From Oncomelania hupensis (Eukaryota; Mollusca; Gastropoda; Littorinimorpha; Pomatiopsidae), in assembly GCA_036898135.1 (NCBI GenBank), contig CM072520.1, positions 1,463,386-1,527,385 of the forward strand: a stretch of 64,000 nt of DNA, in the 5' to 3' direction. The notes under the pieces are model-generated. The model made no database searches and had not been told where the DNA came from. It worked only from the letters and a program-made list of their open reading frames with translations. The position numbers and the translations under genes were made by a program. Positions 23,341-36,900 of this stretch are shown here, piece by piece. How positions within the stretch are numbered: position 1 is the stretch's first letter; each line of letters opens with the position of its first letter.

Positions 23341-23990
23341 GTCAGATCAGTTGTTTTTGTGGTACTAAAATGCTGTTGTTAGCTCTCCACAGTTCAACAC
23401 ATAGGCCTAATGAATTTATTTCAAACATCAGTTAAGCCTTGTATTAAACAAACATTCCTTTTGACTGCAGACAAGAATGGTTTAAATACCAATGACAAGA
23501 CAAGGCTTTACCAATGCACATAATTACTGTCCAAAACAGAGTTGTACATTTATACATAGAATCAGTATGAAGCCTCACTGACACTCTTACTGTCACACCA
23601 AACAATAAAATCATAAATACCTCGATTGACTGTTCAAACAAGGTTTACAATTTCAAAATAATGTCTTGGAAAAACCACACCAAGGAAAGCAGAAATACGG
23701 ATGGTTTCAGGCAGTAGTTCCTAAAACAGTTCTGATGCTATAATCATATATACATTATGAACAACTTCAGCCTTGAAGTCGTAGTCAGGCACTGAAGTCA
23801 GGCAGAAGTTTACAATTACGTCATGCACTAGGATTACAGTTCTTTGTGTATACAACATTCTCATGTTTTTTTGAAGAATTGTTAAAAGTATAAATAAAAA
23901 CTGGCAGGTACCAACATGCTATACAGTCTGCACACACACAATTATTGAATGAACTATGTACATGTGCATGTATTTTATAACTGAAGCCAG
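23341..23990. other. Intergenic sequence, no gene seen
   Basis: AT-rich sequence without supported coding potential or recognised repeats. Confidence 0.4.
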
Positions 23991-23994
23991 GCAA

Positions 23995-24350
23995 CTATCC
24001 AGTTCTTGCTTTCTTGGCTGGTGGCTTTTGACTTCTAATCTCACTTCTCTTCCTCACCAACACCTGAAGTCGGGCAGTCAGAGCTTTCTTATGAGCCAGT
24101 CTGGCTTGTTTCTCTGCCTCTGGATTCAACTCCACATTTCTTTCGATCTTTTTGTCCTTCAAACGAATTAAGACTGTTGTGTTCAACTTTTCTTCTAACC
24201 ACTTAAAAAAGTTCCACTTGTTTTTTACACCACTGTAGATGTGGGTAGCAAGAGCCTTTTCTCCAGGATTTAGTTTTCGAAGCGTTTTACAAGTCGCGCT
24301 TTGTTCTAGACAATGGCTGATCAACCACGTGATGTTTTGGCTGTTCCATC
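23995..24350 (-). CDS. Possible terminal exon of an unknown gene
   Basis: A minus-strand frame of about 118 codons opens just after a weak acceptor-like TTGTAG and ends at TAG (23995). It begins ERWNSQNITWLISHCLEQ and continues through WNFFKWLEEKLNTT to a Lys/Arg-rich tail (RKRSEIRSQKPPAKKARTG) that resembles a nuclear localisation signal. The composition is unlike the surrounding repeats, and no paralogue exists in the window. Function is unknown. It may instead be the end of a transposon gene or a chance frame. The upstream 24351-24880 shows no further exon that I can defend. Confidence 0.3.
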
Positions 24351-24889
24351 GTTCGCACTACAACTCAGCGCAATGAGAAAGGGCTTCAAGCGCCTATTTG
24401 AGTGACGTCACTATCAGCAGGAGTGTCTGGGAACAGCCGGAATCTTATGCGCAGAAAAACGGGAGGCTTTGATACGCAACGTCACTTCCGTAATGCGATG
24501 GCTAGTATCTAAGAGAGCCCCACGTACGTTTACCAGGACACACGGAAGAAAGACATCGGGTTATCTCGGCTTTTTACGGCAGCTTGGTGGATCGACGAAA
24601 ACGAAGTGAGAGCGAACCAAATGACAACAATCCGCATGGGAATAACGAGTGGGAATAAGCTGCGAGATCGAAAATCAACAACTCACCCTAATCATATACA
24701 CTAAAATTTTCTCACCGGATTTAAACCGATCTAAAAAATGACCCTGGGACCTTCCGAAAGAGCGGATTTCCGCTAAAAAGCGGAAGATCCTCATCTCTGA
24801 ATTAGAAAAAAGTGGGGATCTGGAATATAAAAAAAAGTGGGACGCAAGCTAAAAGCCCCGTTTTGTGCATACAAAGGCAAGTTTGGCAC

Positions 24890-25410
24890 TCCATTTCTCC
24901 CCTAGTGGCCGTGCCAGGTTTTTTCGTATAAATAGTATCCCCACTTTCTAAAAATTGAGTGCTTTAAATTACCACTGTCACTGTCTTTCTCCTTTGTTCT
25001 TTCTCATTCCTACTCTGTTCTATCAATCTACTACTATACTATCTTCTTCGCTAGTTCAGTCACGTACCTTTTATTCTTGGAAACTCTTTCAAAACTCCTC
25101 ATTTGTGTGAGGTCTGTTGGGTCAGCTTGGGAATATTGGATGCTTTCTGCCAAATGGTCACTAGGGCTACCTATGATATTATTTGTTGATATTTTATAAT
25201 GTTTACATTCTATTTTATTTGTATAAACACGCGTTCGATAAATTAGCGTTCCCTGCGTATTGTAAATTGACTTGGTGGAATGCCTTCGGTGTTACTTTGG
25301 CAGATACTTTTAATATAGATCAGAGGCGAGTCCTTTTTCAAACAAGTTTTGGTTCTGATTTTGTGGTCCTGATTTGGCTTTTTACAGTTCCCTGGACCCT
25401 GTAAGAGATG
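24890..25410 (+). mobile_element. Family R retroposon, divergent copy
   Basis: TATAAATAGTATCCCCACTT, TTCTATCAATCTACTACTAT and ACTCCTCATTTGTGTGAGGT follow the order of family R. The 3' end CCCTGGACCCTGTAAGAGAT is close to the tandem units at 26363-26660. Confidence 0.75.
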
Positions 25411-25439
25411 AATAACTAACTAGCCCCATTTCTCCATGA

Positions 25440-25574
25440 ATGCACGTTCACGCATGCAGACACACATATAGACACACAACTACATACCCACACACACAAA
25501 ACACAATTCAACTATATACTCACAAACACATGCACACACACAACACAACTCAACTCACAAACACACACACACAA

Positions 25575-25605
<31 letters not shown>

Positions 25606-25645
25606 CAACACAACACAATAAAACTACCTACCCTCGCACAACAGA
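25440..25645 (+). repeat. (CA)n-rich stretch
   Basis: Imperfect CACACAAA repeats just 3' of the gamma-glutamyltransferase stop codon. Confidence 0.85.
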
Positions 25646-25674
25646 CACACATATGACTTACGAGACAATCAGGA

Positions 25675-28600
25675 CTAATAACCATCAGGCACACCACCCT
25701 TTCTGAAGTCGCTGGTGGCGTAAAGTTTGTTGTTGGTTCGCGAGATGGCCTGTACGATGGACTTGCCCAGCGCCACTTCGTGCACATCATGGCCCAGTTG
25801 GACCAGGCCGTTGATGATGGTGGGGTCAAATCCCGCCTCAAATTCCACGTAGCTGGGCAGCAGCTGATGGTGGAGACGAAGTGCCGATACAGCCTGATCC
25901 ACATTATCCCCCAGCCACAACTCCCGCGCTGTGACGTAGGCTGTTGCCGTGGTGATTCTGGACCCTCCTGCCGCACCTACCACCAGCCTGACATCCCCGT
26001 TAGGGGAGACTATCACTGCAGGGCACATGGAGGACAGCGGGCGCTTGCCGGGCTTGATAAAGTTAGCTGGGGAGGGGCGAATGCCAAAGTTGTTAGTGAT
26101 GTTGGGCGATGAGAAGTCGTCCATTTCATCATTGAACAATATCCCTGTCAGCATCCCGCGACGCTCTGACCCAAACCTGCAATAAGTCCACAATTTAGTC
26201 TATTTCTAATTTTTTTCAGACAATATTGTTGTATTTATTGCACTGTGTTGTGCTGTACTGTATTGTATTGTGCTGCAATGTAATGTATTTATGGTACGGT
26301 ACTATGAAGCATGAAAACACATCACTTTTACTCCGTTTCCTTCATTCCTCCCTTCTTTATATTTTGGAGGTCCTGATTGGGCTCTTTGCAGTCTACTGGA
26401 CCCTATACACAATGACTAACTAACTAACTTTCTACTTTGGAGGTCCTGATTGAGCTCTTTGCAGTCCGCTGGACCCTAAAAACAATGACTAACCAACTAA
26501 CTTTCTACTTTGGAGGTCCTGATTGGGCTCTTTGCAGTCCGCTGGACCCTGTAAATAATGACTAACTAACTAACTTTCTACTTTGAAGGTCCTGATTGAG
26601 CTCTTTGCAGTCTGCTGGACCCTGTAAATAATGACTAACCAACTAACTTTCTACTTTCCTTTCCCATGCCCCCCCCCCCCCCCCCCCACCTTCCCCGCTC
26701 CCTCCCCCTAAAGAAAAGAAAATTATGTTCATTTCCATTTCTTCTCTTCAATTGTGTTGTAGGACTAGAGGCTGGGTGATGGAGGAAGTCAGAGGTACTA
26801 GGTAATCTTTTCTCACTTCTATGTACAGCACTACATCACTTCTATGTACAGCATTACATCACTTCTATGTACAGCACTACATCACTTCTATGTACAGCAC
26901 TACATCACTTCTATGTACAGCACTACATCACTTCTATGTACAGCACTTCATCACTTCTATGTACAGCACTACATCACTTCTATGTACACCACTACACAAC
27001 AAACAGCTCAAAGTGTCTTCAACAGTTAAAAGTCTACTTCGATGCGATGCAAGCGATATAATTGTGCAATCCAATGCAAGGCCTAATTATTGCTGTATGC
27101 CCATACAGCTTTCTGCTAAAGCAAGGTCTGACCTGGCATTGACAGTACTAGTTACAGACACCGCATTGCCGGCACCATCCACCACTGACAGATGGGCGGT
27201 GCTTGTGGTCAGCTGATCGTAGTACGTGGGGCCGTAATATGACATGTTGTGCGTGGAGTTGTCCGTGATCTGAGCTCTAATGGCATCTGCATAGGCACGC
27301 GACGTCAAGTTTGCCACAAGCTGTCAAAACATAGGTGCATGAGGTCAAAGTTATTACAAACGACAGTAAAAAGTACGAAACAGCAATATAGGATACACTG
27401 TTGAGTGACAGTATAAACTAAGGTTTAGCCTGGATACGCATACCTTCCATAGCACAGACTGTAACCATCCTGAACTTGGTGTTGTAGACAACCGAGTGTC
27501 AGCCATGCCAACACAGCAAGCTAAGCACCATCCTTCAACACCTCTATGTGGGACCTTTACAGTGGGAGAGAAAACTGTCACATCTGCATTCATCTGAGCA
27601 GTGCAGTGACAGCTAACAGGTGCAGCGGGGAAAGGCAGGAAGAAGCCATACACAGCAGAGCCATTAGGAAAATAAAATAACGGTTTTGATGTGTTGCAGC
27701 ACACCCACAATCTTCTCCTTCAAAGCAGAACTTAAAGACTCCTCTCTTCTTGTCTTCCATTGCTCATTAACCATCGTCCACAACAATGGTCCATTCCGCA
27801 CGGTCTCTACCAACCCACAACTGCCATATCTTCAATAAAGCTTGTATATATTTATTTTGTTTTCATATGTTTCTCTTTTCTTCTTGCCCCCTTTCTTCTT
27901 CATTTTTTATTGTCATGAGAATTGCACATTGAACCAAGTCTTTCTAACAAACAGTGCTATGTAAATATCATCATCATAATCATCATCATTATCATTTTTA
28001 TTATTACTATTATTATCATTATTATTAATGCTATTAATATTACTATTATTATTATTATCATTATTATTATTACTTACCAGGTCAAATAGAGGCCCACAAA
28101 GGACTGGACCCAAACACATTTACAACTAGAAATAAATGACACGTTTATACTTACTCACCCCAGTAACATTAACAAAATGTTCGTCAGCCAGGTCAGTGCG
28201 CTTGGCGTAGGCAAACTTGAAGGTCTCGATGATGCGATGCAGAGTGCGGACTGTGGCCTTTGGAGTGCTGAGATCTGATGCTGTCAGATTGTACCCTGGT
28301 ACAAAAAACTGCACCACATCAACACTTTGTCCCCAAAATTGTGAAATATCAAAGTGTAAATTATCCATTCTGTTATGTTTCAGACGAGCATGATAGATAC
28401 GATCATTTTGTTTTGCAAGGCATGCAATGACAGAGTGTATTTACCTTTGATTTGATTTTGCGTTGTTGCTAGAGGAAATTTTATATAATGTTGATAATTT
28501 TCATCCGCCGATATAGTTGAGAATTTTCTAGAATTACTTTTTTACTATCGACCAAAGCTTCGCGATAAATCTAGTGATAGCTAAGCGATTCTTCTACCTA

Positions 28601-30930
28601 AATAAGGTTATATGACATAAGACAGTGCATAGTTCCAGGGAGGAGTTTTATTTTCATTGGGTGTTATTGCATCATGCTGGAATGTTCAAACTTTTTCTCG
28701 TTTGCAGAGAGGTTATATAAGTAACGCGCTGTCTGATTGTGAGAAAGAGTGATTGATAGAATTTGTGATGATTTTTGGTGACGATTTTTGAAGTGATTTT
28801 CGGAAAGTGATCTTGTATACAGTTGTTTATGTTTGCTGAATAAAGTTGGAAAACTTCATACAACGACTCCTGCCTTGTTGCTGAGTGAACAGGCTGCGTG
28901 GATAAACAAATCTGAGCTACACTTATCAAGATTCAAGCATCGGGGCTGAATCAACCATTGATAAAATAACAACAGTGTAACACATTCAGATAAACCAAAC
29001 AGCATTGCATCAACACTTTGTCCCCAACATTGTGAAATATCAAATATCAAATTATTATTTCTACAGGTTAAATAAAGGTTTTATCCTAACCTTTCAGTGC
29101 TAAGAGAAAGAGACCCGATGGGCCTCCTTTTATCAGAGCCTGCTTTATGAGGATGGTGCATAGCTCCTCTCCCTGGTTACTTTACATGTCAGGTTCTGCA
29201 AAGTCAGGTTCTACACACAGTCAGGGTCTACATACAGTCAGGGTCTAAACGCAGTCAGGTTCTACACACAGTCAGGCTCTACACACAGTCAGGTTCTATC
29301 ATGTTCTGCACAGTCAGGCTCTGCACACAGTCAGGCTCTACACACTGTAAGGTTCCACATAAAGTCAGGTTCCACACACAGTCAGGGTCTACACACAGTC
29401 AGGGTTTCCACACAGTCAGTTTCCCATGCACTGCTGAGAGGCTTGGGTGGTGTTGGGCATTGTTCGGATCCCTCGGCCCTTCAATAGCACCATCCATACT
29501 CTTTTACCCAAGTAATACTTGCACTTGACAATGCTTAACCTTTAAACAGGAGTGCCCTTTTCTCATCACTAAGAAGCTGCTGCATCATGCATCAGATCTG
29601 TATAAACAATAGACCTGCTTTACAACTGACAGATGGAATTAACTATCATCATCATCATCATACTGACCATCAAGCACATTGAGTATGAAAGAGAGAATAA
29701 CACCGCTGGATGGAGGATGAGGGGTGAAAACTCTCAATCCATCATCCAGAGTTATCTTAATGGTTTCCGTGAGCAATGGCTGGTAATTCTCCAAGTCTGT
29801 TCTGCTGATTATGGACCCTGCCACATGTAACAATAAATAAACAGATAAAAAATAAAATAAGAAAATAGATAAATAATGAAACAAAGAAATTAAAAAACAA
29901 CTAAATAATGTATTGCCCTATAATATCCTAAAACTCAAAGGGCGTTGCTGCACCACAGATGATCATTTAACCAGCATACTCCATCTTTCTCTGTCTTCAG
30001 CAACCCCCACAGCTTCGCTCAGTGTCAAGCCAGTCCATTTTCGAACCAGTGCAGTCCTCCACAACAGCGCCATCTGGAACTGGTTCAGAACAACAATCGG
30101 CGTGCACCAAGGATGCCTACTCTCTCCAACACTCTTCAACATCTTCCTTCAAATAATGTCTTGATTAAATAACAAATGAACATTTCAAAAGTAAATAACT
30201 GAGTGTTTAATGCCTTATCAGTACTTTGAATGTCTTTATGTTTCCTTTCTTGCGTTTCATTTTTTGGTTATTTAATACAGGCTTTAAAAAAAAAATTAAG
30301 TACTTGCTGTTCAGTCTTTACATGTAACAACTTGGAGAGAGGCAGAGCATGATTCAGAAAAGCTTGACAAATACATCGTCAGTTGTGCAGATGTGGAGAG
30401 AGGTGTAAGAATAAACCATGGAACGTTGGACAACCGAGCGGCGAGTTTGCGTCGCACGATATTGTTTTTAAATTTTATTTATATTTGATGACTGGGCAAA
30501 TAACGCTAATCATATTGGATGCTATGTACATGCTTTTCCCAAATGACCAATCAGGCCAAAGAACGACGACCTGTACGAAGGTACAGGTTCACTTGTTTCA
30601 CCCACTGTCACATCATTTATATATAAATATTTATACTGTTTTTTCTTCCTGGGTTTTAGTTTTACCGGGCATATAAATACCTGTGAATAGGTTTTTGCTA
30701 TTCTATATCTGTCTTTTTTGTCATTTATGTACATAGTTGTAAATAGTCTATTTCTGTCTTTTTTGTCATTTGTGTACATAGTTGTAAATAGTTTTTACCT
30801 TTACTGTTCCGTCTTTTGGTGTATCGTAGCAAAAGTGATGTTTGATCGAGTGCATGTATTTTTTATGTAATGACTATGTAAAGCATGGTGAGTCTGGTCA
30901 TAGGCTGAAGTACCCGCTATATAAAAATCC

Positions 30931-30978
<48 letters not shown>

Positions 30979-33900
30979 TCATTTGTTAACACTTTAGATT
31001 GACTGCATTCAATGCCATTACTGAAGGAAGGAGGAAACTGGACTACTGGAACAAATGCCAAAGATCTCAATAGTCTCCTACCTAAGTCACATAGTTTTGG
31101 CCATCTGCGGGAATTGAACCTGTAACCCTTGACATAAACTACAACAGCAAAGTCCATATCATTCACATGTTCTTTATGGAACCCCAAAATGAGTGCCCAG
31201 AAAAACCAACATGAAAGGGTGACATTAAAATGCTAAGTAATACCGACTTTCATCTTTCTATGCTCTCGACCTTGAGATGACATTGATCTAGCCTGTTCCA
31301 AATACACTCATGTACTATCAAATAAATATAGCAAATGTCACATTATGCAAACAAAAAATGGTAACCTTGGGATGATCTTGACCTTCAGTGACCTTGACTC
31401 TTACGTGATCTCTCATGCATGTTTAATCAAATAACCCAATGTTGTTGCATACTATGGATTAAACAAACAGCCATTCCACTATTATTTTTATGTTTTTGCA
31501 AGGTCTAAAATGACCTTGACCTTCAAGATCAACTAAAAAATGGAACATATATCAAAGATCAATCTATCATCACTGATTACAACAAGTTTAGACTTTATAC
31601 CTCTCATAGTTCAGGATTAAGATCACTTCAAAGTACCTATACAAACCGACTTTGGACAGCTCCAGTGATCTTGACCTTGGAGTGAGGTTGGCCAAAGTAT
31701 GTGTGTCTCATTGATATATATCATGCATCAAAGAATCATAAGTTCAATATTAATGACCTATTAAAAAAAAAGTGAAAAATGTACGAAAAATTGTCATTGA
31801 CTAACATTTGATGACCCTGTGACACTGACCTTTGAAGTGAAGTCATACATTCACTGATCATTTTTGATGTCTCATGGGTAAACATCATTACAAAGTTTGG
31901 TTGTGTTAGTTAAAATAGGCTCTGAGTATTTAGCCACATAAGGTTTTGGCACAGATGGCAGACAGACAGACGGATGGACTTTTTTAAATATCATTTTTGG
32001 ACTATTACAACTCATCTCCCACAGATTTGCGAAAATCTGGAAATTTGTTTGTGGGGGTGAATACACAGACTCACACTGCAATACATGTGAGTCAAACCCT
32101 GTGACTAACCAAATGTGCCAAATGCTTTGTTAGTTTATTTAGAATTAAACTGTTGCCAGGAAAGTAACAGACAGTGAAGACTACATTTCTTGTAGAACAG
32201 TCAGTATGTTGTCTGTAAGACTGCCATTGTAGAAGGCTGCCTCTCTCTCTCTCTTTGGCAATAGGGCTATATATTTATGGACTGGCCTAAACCCAGTACC
32301 TATCTGATGTAGATCAGCCAATATGTTGTCAGCATAAACCTTATACCTATCTGATGTAGATCAGCCAGTATGTTGTCAGCACAAACCCTGTACCTATCTG
32401 ATGTAGATCAGCCAGTATGTTGTCAGCATAAACCTTATACCTATCTGATGTAGATCAGCCAGTATGTTGTCAGCATAAACTTATACCTATCTGATGTAGA
32501 TCAGCCAGTATGTTGTCAGCATAAACCCTGTACCTATCTGATGTAGATCAGCCAGTATGTTGTCAGTAAGACTGCCGTTGTAGAATGCTGCCTCTCCCTC
32601 CTTGGCGATAGTGGTCAGAGTGTGAGCAAGCTTTGGCAGTCGCAGTAGTTCCCCCTCCATGTAAACGTCTCCTGTGGCAGGATTTATGTAGGCATCGCTG
32701 TCAACAGACACACATACCTTTCACTGTCAAAAACAGTACAGGGGAAAAAAGGCTGTAATGTCAAGAAAGTCGAGAACTCAAACATAAAACAATGAAAAGG
32801 ACAGACAACCGTGGCCAAAACCAAATTGAATAGCAATTTTGTGGAAAGTGCAGAATCACCAGCCAGCGATAACCAATTCCACTATCGTATTGTTGTGATT
32901 GCCTGCCCTTATTTGTCCCCTTAGTGACTGCCTGCCCCTATTTGTCCCCTTTGTGATTGCCTGCCCCTATGTGTCCCCTTAGTGATTGCCTGCCCCTATG
33001 TGTCCCCTTTGTGATTACCTGCCCCTATTTGTCCCCTTTGTGATTGCCTGCCCCTATGAGTCCCCTTTGTGATTGCCTGCCCCTATGTGTCCCCTTTGTG
33101 ATTGCCTGCCCCTAAGTGTCCCCTTAGTGATTGCCTGCCCCTATGTGTCCCCTTTGTGATTACCTGCCCCTATTTGTCCCCTTAGTGATTACCTGCCCCT
33201 ATGTGATTGCCTGCCCCTATGTGTCCCCTTTGTGATTGCCTGCCCCTATGTGTCCCCTTTGTGATTGCCTGCCCCTAGGTGTCCCCTTTGTGATTGCCTG
33301 CCCCTATGTGATTGCCTGCCCCTATGTGTCCCCTTAGTGATTGCCTGCCCCTGTGTCCCCTTAGTGATTGCCTGCCCCTATGTGTCCCTTTTGAGATTAC
33401 CTGCCCCTATGTGTCCCCTTTGTGATTGCCTGCCCCTATGTGTCCCCTTTGTGATTACCTGCCCCTATGTGTCCCCTTTGTGATTGCCTGCCCCTATGTG
33501 TCCCCTTAGTGATTGCCTGCCCCTATGTGTCCCCTTAGTGATTACCTGCCCCTATGTGTCCCCTTAGTGATTGCCTGCCCCTATGTGTCCCCTTTGTGAT
33601 TGCCTGCCCCTATGTGTCCCCTTTGTGATTGCCTGCCCCTATGTGTCCCCTTTGTGATTACCTGCCCCTATGTGTCCCCTTTGTGATTGCCTTCCCCTAT
33701 GTGTCCCCTTTGTGATTGCCTGCCCCTATGTGTCCCCTTAGTGATTGCCTGCCCCTATGTGTCCCCTTAGTGATTACCTGCTCCTATGTGTCCCCTTAGT
33801 GATTGCCTGCCCCTATGTGTCCCCTTTGTGATTGCCTGCCCCTATGTGTCCCCTTTGTGATTGCCTGCCCCTATGTGTCCCCTTTGTGATTACCTGCCCC

Positions 33901-36900
33901 TATGTGTCCCTTTTGTGATTACCTGCCCCTATGTGTCCCCTTTGCTAACTTGCTTAACCAACTCACTCTCCATCACTGAACCACATTTAGCAAACATGCC
34001 TATGTTCCCACAACTCCATGTTCCCATGGCTCTAAGTTTTCATGTTTTGATGTTCTCATAGCTCCATGTTCCCATGGCCCTAAGTTTTCAAGTTTTGATG
34101 TTCTCATATCTCTATGTTCCCATGGATCTAAGTTTTTATGTTTTGATGTTCTCATAGCTCCATGTTCCCATGGCTCTAAGTTTTCATGTTTTGATGTTCT
34201 CATAGCTCCATGTTCCCAAAGCTCCATGATCCCACAGTTCTATGTTTTCACAGCTCTATCTTCCCAAGGTTCTATGTTCCAATGGCTCCCTACATTCCCA
34301 CAACTCAATTGTCACGTCACCGGAATGGGCTAGTGACTTCAGCTCACACAACGAGTGAGAGGATGCAAACTCAACTAAAAGAAACTAACACAAAAGCCAG
34401 ATGCACATTTATATCCTCATTTATTTAACGAACACATACAGGAGAATGGGAAATCTAACCCAACCCCAACCCTTATTCGGACCCACAACCCCAACAATTA
34501 ACAAACAATTACCTCCCTTGTCTAACTCCTAACCCCTGACACTGTACATAAGATGCGAACACAATCAAGATACAATAATAATATGAAAATAAAGATGCAG
34601 TAATTACACTGATGGCTTAAGTGTACAAAACAAAACCTTGAAGAAATGTATTTAGTAAATAGTAAACACTTTATACACAGATTATCTGTCCGATCTCCAA
34701 CACAGGTTTAATTAAATTGTCTGAAAGTACTACTTCAAGAAAATTCACCAACTCAATCAACCTATTGTAGACTGTCGAATGTCACTGTTTATATATATTT
34801 AAGTGCGTGTAATGTACGTATGATTGAGGGTGTATGTAAAGCCCTGTGCACTGCGACCCCAGTAGAAGTGGTCCCCCAAGCACGTCGTCTTGCCTTCTCC
34901 TGCAGGTGGGAGTAGAGGTGGGACGGAGTAAGCAGCACGAAGTATGTAGAACGAAGAACGAAGTTTGTAGAACAAAAGTATGAAGTCGGTGCAACAGAAG
35001 CGGAAGTAGTGGAACCCAGACAGGTAGAACAAACGTAGTAGTAACAGCAAGCTAGGAGTAGTAGAAATCGTAGTAGAAAACGTAGTAGATATCATAGGCC
35101 CAATCTGGTCAACAAATAAACTGTCTTAGAAAACTACCTCAACATGTAAACAATACATGGGAAATAACTCCTTCCGCCCTCCGCCATCTTGACCTGTTTA
35201 TTTATGCATCATAACATTTCATAATCTTTTAATAATTTATATAACATCCCACGAACATGATTATTTACACAAATACAAATGCATATTATAATTTAATTTC
35301 TAATCAACAATCTTGATTCTTTTGATTGATTGATTGATTGTTGCTTTAGGTCCAGCGGACTCTTCCGAGCCAAATCAGGACCGGACAACCACCGATCCGC
35401 ATAAAAGATCTGCTGAAACAACCCTAGTAAGAAAATTGAATGCCCTCCACCGGCCAGTCACTTTACAATAAAGACATCCCACGCAGGGGACGGCTGAGGC
35501 TTTACCCCAACTACTCGAACCCCCGGTTACAAAAACAAAATAGAATACAAACATCATTATAAATTATCAACAAAACATATACATATAAAATGCCTATATT
35601 GCTAAATAATAACATCATAGGAAGCCCTAGTGACCACCCGGCAGAAAGTGTCCAACATTCCCAAGCTGATCCAACAGACCTCATACACAAACAAGGAGTC
35701 TTGTCCAGGAAGAGTTTTCAAGAAAAAAGGTAGGTGACTGGTCTAGCGAAGAAGAAGATAGTATAGCAGAGTGATAGGACAGAGCAGGAATGGGAAAGAG
35801 TAAATGAGGAAGACAGCGACAGTGGGAATTTAAAGCACTAAATTTCCAGAAAGTGGGGATACTATTTATACTGAAACCCCCCGGCACCCCAACGGGGGTA
35901 CTGTTGCCGCAGTGAATTGGTCATGCCTACAAAGTCAAGACAGGTTTTCAACTGGGGCTTTCACTTTTTCCTTTATAGGTTAGAACAATCTACAGTGGCA
36001 AGATTGCTCATGACCCCAAGGGGTAATCTTGATTCATCCTCTCTGTCATATTCATAATATATAACACAACGTCACCCTTGACCTTATTTTTATCACTCCT
36101 CTCGCTTTCATCACCCCTCTGGCATACTATAATACATCGTCACCCCTCTCTCTCTCATATTATCACCCCTCTAGCCTGCCATAATGCATCGTCACACATG
36201 ACCTCATTTTGGCAACAACATCAACAACATTATTCCATTTAACATCTTCATCAAGAAAATCATATAAAAATGCTATTTATCAAAATATATCACTTTCCCC
36301 TCATCCATCATTCACGTACGCATGCTCAGAGTGAATAGACACTACGGAACTAGAATACTGGGCATAAACTCACCTTCAGTTTCCCGGCGCTCAACACCAC
36401 AACACAACATGATACAACACAATCTGTAGAGAGTAGGTGGTTCGTTACTGTCTTATTATGATTTACTAGGGCACCCTAACACTTGCAAAATGCTAGGTCT
36501 TGGGAGGTCTCTAAACAAAGAGAGCACACCCTTAGAACATCACTCAACACAAGATCACACAGCACTGTGGCAGCAAAAGTCCTCCTCAATTACTATAAAT
36601 TTAATTTTCTATAATAATTGTCACAACTCATTGGTCATTCTTGTACGTATTAAGGCACAAGACTTTGGGTGGTTCCAAACACAAAACACAGCCCTTAAAA
36701 ACGAACCATACACTTATCCTATGATAGTGGAAGTTACAGTCTCTCCAATAGTCATCTAATCACAAAGACTACCGCCTCAAATCTGCCAGTACTACCGCTT
36801 TCTTCCCAGTCCACAGTTCAAGGTACCAAGCTCCGTTCAACTTATAATAGCTATCGAGCACGTGAAAAACCTAATTCCTGACTTACACTATGCATTCCAA

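Noticed and set aside
32890..33945. CRISPR-like array
   Set aside because: Units are contiguous 29-mers without unique spacers, in an animal intron.
33265..34061. Cys/Pro-rich repeat proteins
   Set aside because: Translations of the 29-bp minisatellite; the unit is not a multiple of three, and no exon evidence exists.
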